12,009 nt of DNA from an uncultured Prevotella sp. (GTDB lineage Bacteria > Bacteroidota > Bacteroidia > Bacteroidales > Bacteroidaceae): contig CAAFFL010000177.1 in the NCBI GenBank assembly GCA_900762125.1, positions 1 to 12,009 on the forward strand, written 5' to 3'. Positions within the stretch are counted from its first letter, which is position 1; every line of letters begins with the position of its first letter. Positions 5,830-12,009 of this stretch are shown in pieces. Both the position numbers and the translations under genes were made by a program. The notes beneath the pieces are model-generated. The model had not been told where the DNA came from. It did no database searches and saw only the letters and a program-made list of their open reading frames with translations.

Positions 5830-7530
5830 TTACCAGCCCGGGTTCTGCTTGATGCTCGGGTTCAGCGTGATCTCGTTCGTCGGTACGGGGTAGTGGTAGT
5901 ACTTCGCAGCGAACGTACGGGTGGCCTCCGTAGCCAGACGATAGCCATTGGCATCGACGGTGGAGCCAGTATGGTCTACAGCCGAGAGGTTGGCACCGTG
6001 GTTGATGTCGGGATACTTCTGGCTGTCGAGCTTGTCGAGCTGATGCCAGCGCACGAGGTCCCAGTAGCGATACCAGTTGTCCGTCATGAGCTCGCAGCGG
6101 CGGCAGCGGCGGATCTCCCAGAGGAGGTTGCTCACACCATGGTTGTTGGCGGGGTCAGCCTCGGGATTCACGGTCATAGCGGGAAGCCCGGCGCGAGCCT
6201 GCAGGAGGTTCACGGTCTTGTCGAGGTCGGTCTGCGTGATGGTGCCGAGCTCCGCCTTAGCCTCAGCCTCATTGAGGAGGACGACGGCATACCAGTAGAG
6301 CGGTGCGTCGGTGTAGTTACCTACGGTGCTCGTACGGTAGACGGTCGGCATAGAGGCGTTGTCATACTTCAGAATGGTGTAGCCCGTCGACGACGTCATC
6401 TGTGCTGGCAGTGTCACAGCGCCGTTAGGATCTACACGCGTCCAGCCGTGGCCCTTATAGCTCACGATGGAGTCTACGAGGACGCTCAGACGCTTATCCT
6501 TCTTCGCCAACAGATGGGCGATGGAGCCGTCGCCGTCCTTGTTAGCCACCACGCGGTCATCTGTGTCATAGGTTGTGCTGGCCTTGGGTTTACCATCAAG
6601 GAAGAGGAATGCATCAATAGCATCTTTCGTGATACCACTCTGTGTTGTTGATCCGCAGGTATAGTCTGCCAGACCGTGTCCGACGACATCCTGCTCATAG
6701 TGACGTGCGAAGATCACCTCACTGCTCTTGCTCAGGTCGAGTGCATTATAGATCTCACCATAGTTAGTGGTCAGCTTGTAGCCGGCACCCATCAGCGCCT
6801 CCGATGCCTTCACGCTCTCCTGCAGGAACTTCTGTGCTACGGCATTGTCAGCTGCATGACCGTTGTCAGCTGCGGTGCGATACTTAGCATACGTTCCGTA
6901 GTAAAGGCAGATGTCACTCTTCATGGCCAGTGCCATCTGCTTGCTGAAGAGGAACTTGCTGCTTCCCTCCGGGATGTTGGCGATGGCATAGTCGAGGTCG
7001 GCCAGTACCGAGTCCATCACGGCGTCCTCATTGGTGCGCTCGCCGTAGGTGGCAGGGTCGTCCGGCGTCGTGATGACGCTGCTCTCCCACTGCACATCAC
7101 CATACTCACGCACAAGCTGATAGTACTCCCAGGCGCGGTTCAGTCGTCCGATGCCGATGTACTTTGCCTTGTCGGCAGCCGGCAGCGAGGATCTCTTCAG
7201 ACCGTCAAGCATGTAGTTGACGCGGCGGATATTCGTGAACTTCCCCGACCAGTCCGAAGCTTTGTTCGGGACGTTGAGGTAGGTCCAGTTGGTAAACGAT
7301 GGGTTTGCCTGGTCATCATTCAGCGTCTTGAAATAGAACCATCCGGCCTCAGTGCCGTAGCCCACATAATACTCATAGAAGCCATTGCTGTAGCTCTTCA
7401 CCTGGTCGGAGTTGTTCCAGAAGGCCTGCGTGTTGCTGAAGGTGTCGCGAGGCGTCTTGTCCAACAGGTCGTCGCAGGCGGTGAGCATCAATGCCGATGC
7501 CGCCAGGATATATAGAATTGACTTTTTCAT
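5830..7530 (-). CDS. susD: SusD/RagB-family surface glycan-binding lipoprotein
   Basis: The 566-residue protein has a lipoprotein signal ending LMLTAC with lipidated Cys19, followed by DDLLDKTP. The acidic residues after Cys fit the Bacteroidetes export signal that takes lipoproteins to the cell surface. The N-terminal helical TPR-like region includes TFSNTQAFWNN. The C-terminal RagB/SusD region has EIRRCRRCELMTDNWYRYWD (472-491) followed by LVRW, and the classic ending YPVPTNEITLNPSIKQNPGW. SusD forms a lid on its SusC partner and captures oligosaccharides for import. The length is usual for the family. The gene starts 32 bp after the susC stop on the same strand with no Shine-Dalgarno, so the two are surely co-transcribed. 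The glycan bound cannot be read from the sequence; neighbouring GH53 and GH5 suggest a galactan- or glucan-type substrate. The symbol denotes family, not orthology to the starch protein. Confidence 0.95.
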   Translation of the reverse strand: MKKSILYILAASALMLTACDDLLDKTPRDTFSNTQAFWNNSDQVKSYSNGFYEYYVGYGTEAGWFYFKTLNDDQANPSFTNWTYLNVPNKASDWSGKFTNIRRVNYMLDGLKRSSLPAADKAKYIGIGRLNRAWEYYQLVREYGDVQWESSVITTPDDPATYGERTNEDAVMDSVLADLDYAIANIPEGSSKFLFSKQMALAMKSDICLYYGTYAKYRTAADNGHAADNAVAQKFLQESVKASEALMGAGYKLTTNYGEIYNALDLSKSSEVIFARHYEQDVVGHGLADYTCGSTTQSGITKDAIDAFLFLDGKPKASTTYDTDDRVVANKDGDGSIAHLLAKKDKRLSVLVDSIVSYKGHGWTRVDPNGAVTLPAQMTSSTGYTILKYDNASMPTVYRTSTVGNYTDAPLYWYAVVLLNEAEAKAELGTITQTDLDKTVNLLQARAGLPAMTVNPEADPANNHGVSNLLWEIRRCRRCELMTDNWYRYWDLVRWHQLDKLDSQKYPDINHGANLSAVDHTGSTVDANGYRLATEATRTFAAKYYHYPVPTNEITLNPSIKQNPGW

Positions 7531-7562
7531 ATCTTGTTAGTATTTAGAATGGTTAGAACGGA

Positions 7563-10500
7563 TTAGAACGTGAGCTGCAGACCCACTGCCCAAGACTTCG
7601 ATACCGGGATGGTACGACCCCATCCACCGTGTGCGATGCCCTGACCGGTGTTCACCTCAGGATCGATTGGCAGGTCGCCGCTGCCCTTGTGGAGCAGGCA
7701 CGGGTTCTGCACGCTGACGTAGACGCGGAGGTTCTCGATGTAGGCCTTGCGTGTGAGATACTTCGGCAGGGTGTAGCCCAGCGTGACGTTCTTCAGACGG
7801 AGGTAGCTCATGTCGACGAGGTACTTCGACTGCGGATAGTAGTTGTTGCAGCCCTTGTCAGCAGCCAGCGCCGGCACGTTACCCGCTGCGAGGTTGCTAC
7901 CCGAGTAGAGGCACGGATAGTCGTTGCTCTCGCTGATGTTCACGATGCCGTTGTCCGGGTCGTAGACGTTGTACTTTGTCTGATGCGAATAGAGTGCGCA
8001 GTTGCCATCGATGACGGGGAAGTTGAATGCGGAGATCGTCCACACATCGCGCTTGCCGACGCCCTGGAAGAAGAGGTCGAGGTCGAAGCCCTTATACGTG
8101 CCACCGAGGTGGAAGCTGTACTCATATCGCGGCAGCGTGTTGCCGATGACCTTCAGGTCGCCGTGGTCCTCGAGGGTGCCCTTGCCACCGTTGATCTTGC
8201 CGTCGCCGTCGAGGTCCTTGTACTTGATGTCGCCAGGACCGTAGACGAAGTTACCCGTCTGGATGCCCGTCTGGTCGGCTACACCTTTCTTATAAATCCA
8301 CTTGCCGTTGGCGTCCTTGCCGTCGAAGTCGTTCTCGGTGAAGTAGCGGTCGGTCTCGAAGCCCCAGATGTCACCCCAGGTCTCTCCGGCGTATGCGTAG
8401 GCTGTCGAGTTGGTGTGGCCGATGATCTCGTCAGAGTTGTTCCACTTTGTCACCTTCACCTTGGCGTCGCCGATGGAGAAGTTAGCATAGAGTCCGAGAT
8501 CCTTGTTGAACTGCTTGCGCCAAGCCAGCGACAGCTCCCAGCCGCGTGAACGCAGCTCGCCACCATTGGTATAAGGTGCAGCGGCACCGACAGCCGACGG
8601 CAGAGCAACGCCCGGAGCGAGCATGTCCTTCGTCGTACGCTGGTACCAGTCGAAGGTTGCAGTGAGCTCATTGTTAAGGAAGCCCAGATCCAGACCGATG
8701 TCGGTGGTGTGGATGCGCTCCCATGTCAGCGAGCTGCTCACCCAGGTCGGTGCGTAGAAGCCGTTGAGCTTCGTCTTACCATCGAGCCACTTCATCTGAT
8801 ACGGCGTGATGGTCGAGATGAACATGTTGTCGCCGACGGCCTCGTTACCCACCTCACCGTAGGAGAAGCGGAGCTTACCGTTGCTCACATATTCCTTAGC
8901 GTCCTTGAAGTATGGCTCCTCACTGAAGCGGTAGCCCAGCGAGAACGAGGGGAAGAAAGCCCAGCGGTCACCCTCGGGGAAGCGCGACGAACCGTCGTAA
9001 CGGCCGTTGAACTCAGCGAGGTAGATGCCCTTGTAGTCGTAGTTGATACGTCCGAAGTAGCCTGCCGAGGCGCGGTCGCCAGTCTCAGAGGTGATCGTGG
9101 CCTTCGTGAGGTCACCGTAGGCAAGGTTCAGCTCGGGATACTCCTCGTTGTAGAGCTCCTTGCGGCGAGCATAGAAGTAGTCGCTCTTGTAGTTCTCACC
9201 GTTGATACCTGCCATGACGTTCACCGTGTGCGCCTTGGCGAAGGTGTGGTTCCAGTTGAGGTATGCATTGGCCGTCCAGCGGTTGCGCTTGGTGTTCCAC
9301 CGTGTGGCGTCGCTGTTGCTCTGCGCGACGATCCACTGCGGAGCGACGCCGCTCCAGTTCATGCCATAGATGCCACGGTTGGAAGCCTTATAGTTGAAGT
9401 TGTCCACCTGGAAGGTATAGTCAGCGTTCAGTGTGAGGTCCTTCGTGATGTGTGCCACGGCGTAGGCGTTCAGGCGCAACTGGTCGTGTACGATCACCTT
9501 TCGGTTGCACTCGTTCTGCATGGCATAGACGCGGTAGTTGTACTGGTTGCCATCAGCATCCTCGTAGATACCGTTCGGGATGAAGTAGGAACCCCATCGC
9601 CAGAGGTACTGGAACGTGTTGCCCCATGGGTCGGCAGTGCTGAAGTGGCGGCGTGACCAGTTGATGCGTGTGCCGAAGGTCAGCCAGTCGGTGATGTCGG
9701 TCTTGAGGTTGGCGGTGATGGTGTAGCGGTTGCGCTTGCCAGGATTGATCTTGATGACATCCTGCTTGTCGTCGTAGCCGAAGTTGAGATAGTAGCTCGA
9801 GTGCTGCGACGAGCCGGTGATGCTCACGTCGTGGCGCATCGATGGCGCGGCGTCGTTGTAGTAGATGTTCTTGATGTCCCAGTCACCATAGTAGAGGAAC
9901 TTCTTGCCCTGGAAACGATAGTCTCCGACGTTGCTGTCGTCGACGTAAGGCCGCATCACGTCGTGGCCGAGTTTCCCACTGTTCTGCTGCTCCCACTTCT
10001 GTGCGTAAGGAAGCAGTTCGGTGAAGTACATGCCGAAGAGCTCGCCGTCGACGCCCTCACGCTTCTTGGCGATGATAGCTGCCTCGAGCTGCTTGCTGAC
10101 GGAGGGATAGTCGGGCAGATAGGTGGCTCTGTCCCACGCAAACTGTCCACTGTATTTCACGTGTACCTTGTCGCCCTTCTGTGCTTCCTTCGTGGTGATG
10201 AGGATCACGCCGAAGGCGGCGCGGCTACCGTAGATGGCTGAGGATGCAGCATCCTTCAGCACGGAGATGGAGGCGATGTCGGAACCGTTGACCATCGTCA
10301 GGTCGTCCACGGGGACACCGTCGACGACGATGAGCGGTGAGGAGTTCTGGCCGTTGGAGAGCGTTCCCAGACCACGGATGGAGAGCGACGGCGTGGCGTC
10401 GAGGTCTCCATTGTTGCTCAGCACCGTCAGGCCTGGCACGGCGCCCTGCAGTGCCTTCGCCACATCCTGCTCCGGGCGGCCGTTCATTGTCTTGTCGATG

Positions 10501-10907
10501 TCCACATTGGCCACGGCGCCGGTGAGGTTGGCCTTCTTCTGCGAGCCGTAGCCCACGACGACGACCTCGTCGAGCAGGGCGTTATCGTCCGCCAGGGTGA
10601 TTTTCACCGTGGCACCGGCCTTGGCGGTGGTTGTCTTGTAGCCCAGGAAAGAAGCTTGGAGCGTCTGTCCCGCAGTGGCTGCGATGGTGAAGTGGCCATC
10701 GGCGTCGGTCACCGTACCGCGAGTGGTACCTGGGATGATGATCGTTGCACCGGCAATGGGCTCGCCATTGCTGTCAACCACCGTGCCCTTTACGGTGATT
10801 GTCGCCTTACTTTCGTTGACGATGAGGGAAGCCGGCAACGCTGCTGCGTAGCTACCGGTGATGCAGGATAGCATCATAGCCCCGATGAAAGCAAACCGTT
10901 TTTTCAT
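7563..10907 (-). CDS. susC: SusC/RagA-family TonB-dependent outer-membrane transporter
   Basis: The 1114-residue protein begins with a signal peptide (about 1-21, ending GSYA). Residues about 38-107 are a carboxypeptidase-D regulatory-like domain (VKGTVVDSNGEPIAGATI...). The TonB box region is DEVVVVGYG (113-121). The plug domain follows, with LSIRGLGT (175-182), PLIVVDGVPVDD (191-202) and the SusC signature ISVLKDAASSAIYGSRA (214-230). The remainder is a 22-strand type beta-barrel ending in aromatic SWAVGLQLTF. There is no N-terminal STN domain, so direct signalling to an anti-sigma factor is unlikely and regulation is probably by another sensor. It imports oligosaccharides across the outer membrane using TonB-ExbBD energy, with SusD as lid. 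It is first in the PUL, next to the divergent insertion sequence. The symbol denotes family only. Confidence 0.96.
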   Translation of the reverse strand: MKKRFAFIGAMMLSCITGSYAAALPASLIVNESKATITVKGTVVDSNGEPIAGATIIIPGTTRGTVTDADGHFTIAATAGQTLQASFLGYKTTTAKAGATVKITLADDNALLDEVVVVGYGSQKKANLTGAVANVDIDKTMNGRPEQDVAKALQGAVPGLTVLSNNGDLDATPSLSIRGLGTLSNGQNSSPLIVVDGVPVDDLTMVNGSDIASISVLKDAASSAIYGSRAAFGVILITTKEAQKGDKVHVKYSGQFAWDRATYLPDYPSVSKQLEAAIIAKKREGVDGELFGMYFTELLPYAQKWEQQNSGKLGHDVMRPYVDDSNVGDYRFQGKKFLYYGDWDIKNIYYNDAAPSMRHDVSITGSSQHSSYYLNFGYDDKQDVIKINPGKRNRYTITANLKTDITDWLTFGTRINWSRRHFSTADPWGNTFQYLWRWGSYFIPNGIYEDADGNQYNYRVYAMQNECNRKVIVHDQLRLNAYAVAHITKDLTLNADYTFQVDNFNYKASNRGIYGMNWSGVAPQWIVAQSNSDATRWNTKRNRWTANAYLNWNHTFAKAHTVNVMAGINGENYKSDYFYARRKELYNEEYPELNLAYGDLTKATITSETGDRASAGYFGRINYDYKGIYLAEFNGRYDGSSRFPEGDRWAFFPSFSLGYRFSEEPYFKDAKEYVSNGKLRFSYGEVGNEAVGDNMFISTITPYQMKWLDGKTKLNGFYAPTWVSSSLTWERIHTTDIGLDLGFLNNELTATFDWYQRTTKDMLAPGVALPSAVGAAAPYTNGGELRSRGWELSLAWRKQFNKDLGLYANFSIGDAKVKVTKWNNSDEIIGHTNSTAYAYAGETWGDIWGFETDRYFTENDFDGKDANGKWIYKKGVADQTGIQTGNFVYGPGDIKYKDLDGDGKINGGKGTLEDHGDLKVIGNTLPRYEYSFHLGGTYKGFDLDLFFQGVGKRDVWTISAFNFPVIDGNCALYSHQTKYNVYDPDNGIVNISESNDYPCLYSGSNLAAGNVPALAADKGCNNYYPQSKYLVDMSYLRLKNVTLGYTLPKYLTRKAYIENLRVYVSVQNPCLLHKGSGDLPIDPEVNTGQGIAHGGWGRTIPVSKSWAVGLQLTF

Positions 10908-10962
10908 AAGCTTAAGTTTTTATAAGTTAATGAGTCTTTTCTCATATATTGGTTACTTGGCG

Positions 10963-10995
10963 TAAAATTAACCCACATTGCAGCGGGTGCACAAA
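10963..10995 (-). promoter_or_regulatory. Candidate Bacteroidetes promoter for susCD
   Basis: On the minus strand TTTG (10995-10992), 21 nt, then TAATTTTA (10970-10963), which matches TAnnTTTG at all but the last base. An alternative -33 box is TGTG (10993-10990) with a 19-nt spacer. The start would be near 10957, giving a leader of about 50 nt. It lies within about 100 bp of the likely left end of the insertion sequence. Confidence 0.4.
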
Positions 10996-11127
10996 TACAC
11001 CACGCTGTAATGTGTAATTAATCTGAAATTCGGGCCGATTTGTTTGTCTATTGGTTAAACTCCACTAAAAATCGAGGTATTTCAGCCCTTCCACTTCTCC
11101 AAGCCTGCATTGTGTGGACCAATTGGT

Positions 11128-11159
11128 ATTGCGGCATTGCCAAGGATTTTGTATATTTG
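11128..11159 (+). promoter_or_regulatory. Candidate transposase promoter giving a near-leaderless transcript
   Basis: TATATTTG (11152-11159) matches the Bacteroidetes -7 consensus TAnnTTTG perfectly, with ATTG (11128-11131, three of four bases) 20 nt upstream as the -33 box. An imperfect 21-bp palindrome (11123-11143) overlaps the -33 box. The predicted start lies around 11163, directly at the GTG start codon. Confidence 0.45.
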
Positions 11160-11163
11160 CGGC

Positions 11164-12009
11164 GTGTTTCTGAAGTATATCCGAAGGGAAAAACAAACGG
11201 CCGATGGGGTGCTCGTACGGAAGTACTACCGCCTGACAGAGTCTTACCGCGACAAGACCGGTAAGACCCGGCAGCACATGATCCTTGCCCTGGGATATAT
11301 GGACGAGCTTCCAGAGGAGGAGCAGCGTTATCAGTTTCTGGACTGCCTGAACGACCTTGTTCTCAGAGGTGCGCAGCGTCTGTGCCCCGACAAGGATGTG
11401 GAGCGGTATACCTATAAGGTCTACCAGGAGTTGAGGTCGCGTGGTCTGATCGACAGCGTCATCACCAACCACCACGATGTGGAGAAAGCCATCAGGGCGA
11501 AGGAGGAAGAGTATCGCCGTTGCGGATACGTGACGATGGACGAGTTCTTTGAGCAGAAGCTGACGCAGTCCCGCCCGGTTGGTGCTGAGAACGTCTGTCT
11601 GTCCATCCTTCGCAAGCTAGAGCTGGAGCGCTGTCTGCTGGATCATGGCTTTACGAAGCAGCAGGCGCGGCTGGCCATCATACAGATAGCCGCCCGTGCT
11701 ATCTTCCCCTGCTCGGAGTACCGCACAGCGAAATACCTCATGAAGGAGTCCTCGCTGTGTGAGATGCAGGGCTTCGAGGAGCCGATCACCAAGGATATGC
11801 TCTATGGCAGTGCGAAGCGACTCTACGATATCCGCCGTGATATAGAGAACTTCCTGCATGACAAGGTGGTGAGCATGTTCGACATCAAGGAGAAGATCTA
11901 TCTGCTGGACCTGAGCAACAGTTACTTCGAGGGCCGCTACGCAAGTTCAAAGATGCTCAGGCGCGGACGTTCGAAGGAGAAACGCACAGACTGCAAGCAG
12001 ATTGTCTTC
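11164..12009 (+). CDS. IS1634-family DDE transposase, N-terminal part (runs off the window)
   Basis: The window holds 282 codons, open to the right edge. The start FLKYIRREKQTADGVLVRKY (2-21) followed by YRLTESYRDKTGKTRQHMIL is the usual N-terminus of IS1634-type transposases, which cut and paste their element by a DDE mechanism. The first catalytic aspartate is probably D249 in YLLDLSNSYFEG (247-257), followed by RGRSKEKRTDCKQIV (267-281), typical of this family. The other two catalytic residues would lie beyond the edge. GTG at 11164 was chosen because the conserved N-terminus begins there and no ATG lies nearby upstream; the next in-frame option, GTG at 11209, would remove 15 conserved residues. 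No frameshift is seen in the visible part, so the gene may be functional. Confidence 0.88.
   Translation, partial: MFLKYIRREKQTADGVLVRKYYRLTESYRDKTGKTRQHMILALGYMDELPEEEQRYQFLDCLNDLVLRGAQRLCPDKDVERYTYKVYQELRSRGLIDSVITNHHDVEKAIRAKEEEYRRCGYVTMDEFFEQKLTQSRPVGAENVCLSILRKLELERCLLDHGFTKQQARLAIIQIAARAIFPCSEYRTAKYLMKESSLCEMQGFEEPITKDMLYGSAKRLYDIRRDIENFLHDKVVSMFDIKEKIYLLDLSNSYFEGRYASSKMLRRGRSKEKRTDCKQIVF

Larger units (their letters stand above)
1168..10907 (-). other. Polysaccharide utilization locus: susC-susD-GH5-GH53-(ZIP)
   Basis: Five minus-strand genes in a row have spacers of 32, 250, 71 and 6 bp. The SusC/SusD pair with two secreted endo-acting glycoside hydrolases defines a PUL. GH53 points to beta-1,4-galactan (pectic type I arabinogalactan); GH5 points to a beta-1,4-linked glucan, xyloglucan or mannan. 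Not seen here are a SusE/SGBP-type surface glycan-binding protein, an exo-acting enzyme such as a GH2 beta-galactosidase, and a regulator (HTCS or ECF sigma/anti-sigma). The missing parts may be elsewhere, as often with small PULs. A hairpin and internal promoter suggest two transcription units. Confidence 0.75.
10908..11163. other. Divergent intergenic region between susC and the transposase
   Basis: These 256 bp hold the susC promoter candidate, the probable left end of the insertion sequence and the transposase promoter candidate. No small gene, tRNA or regulator gene was recognised. The direct TTGG/TGTG motifs here are too short to define an operator for the PUL. Confidence 0.5.
11040..12009 (+). 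mobile_element. IS1634-type insertion sequence, left part
   Basis: The element is inferred from the transposase and runs off the right edge, so neither terminal repeat can be confirmed by its partner. The left end probably lies between about 11040 and 11110, where an AT-rich stretch (CTAAAAATCGAGGTATTTCA at 11064-11083) precedes the transposase region. The stated start is a guess. The element points away from susC and separates the PUL from whatever lies further right. Confidence 0.5.

Noticed and set aside
8709..9656. Long plus-strand open frame antisense to susC (also 7629-8549, 5773-6651, 6676-7515)
   Set aside because: The minus strand encodes clear SusC and SusD in full; these frames have low-complexity V/L/R-rich translations without family motifs and follow from GC-rich codon usage.
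11065..11475. Minus-strand open frames under the transposase (also 11421-11615 and 11617-11859)
   Set aside because: They are shadows of the plus-strand transposase, which shows consistent family motifs.

Overview
The window looks like a chromosomal segment of a Bacteroidales bacterium, most likely Prevotellaceae. The evidence is a SusC/SusD pair, a SusD lipobox followed by acidic residues, starts without Shine-Dalgarno sequences, promoter candidates of the Bacteroidetes type (TTTG / TAnnTTTG), and a GH5 enzyme ending in a tail (YYNMQGQRV...GVYIHNGRKVIIR) of a kind common in secreted Prevotella proteins. The DNA is fairly GC-rich, so most open frames antisense to the genes are composition artefacts. 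No rRNA, tRNA or CRISPR array was seen.

Layout. Positions 1-801 (minus) hold the first 267 residues of a SLBB/Wza-type polysaccharide export protein that runs off the left edge. Positions 802-1167 are a non-coding or decayed stretch with a near-perfect 18-bp palindrome, a fragment of an ECF sigma factor (region 4 only, plus strand) and a small hairpin. From 10907 down to 1168, all on the minus strand, lies a polysaccharide utilization locus (PUL): susC, susD, a secreted GH5 endoglycanase, a secreted GH53 endo-beta-1,4-galactanase, and a ZIP-family metal transporter starting 6 bp after the GH53 stop. On the plus strand, 11164-12009 is the start of an IS1634-type DDE transposase, divergent from susC, truncated by the right edge.

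How the genes work together. GH5 and GH53 would cut plant beta-linked polysaccharides, such as pectic galactan and a glucan- or mannan-type backbone, into oligosaccharides outside the cell. SusD on the surface would capture these and SusC would import them using TonB energy. A 250-bp gap after susD carries two stem-loops, one very strong, and a good promoter candidate for GH5. Expression is therefore probably split into a susCD unit and a GH5-GH53-ZIP unit. No regulator (HTCS, or ECF sigma/anti-sigma pair) is visible; the position upstream of susC is occupied by the insertion sequence.

Most unusual points. The GH53 protein carries about 260 extra C-terminal residues that read as a DUF4163/DUF3298 (RsiV/PdaC-like) module, an uncommon fusion. 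A zinc/metal transporter is coupled tightly to the glycanase genes. An orphan sigma region-4 fragment lies at the downstream border of the locus.
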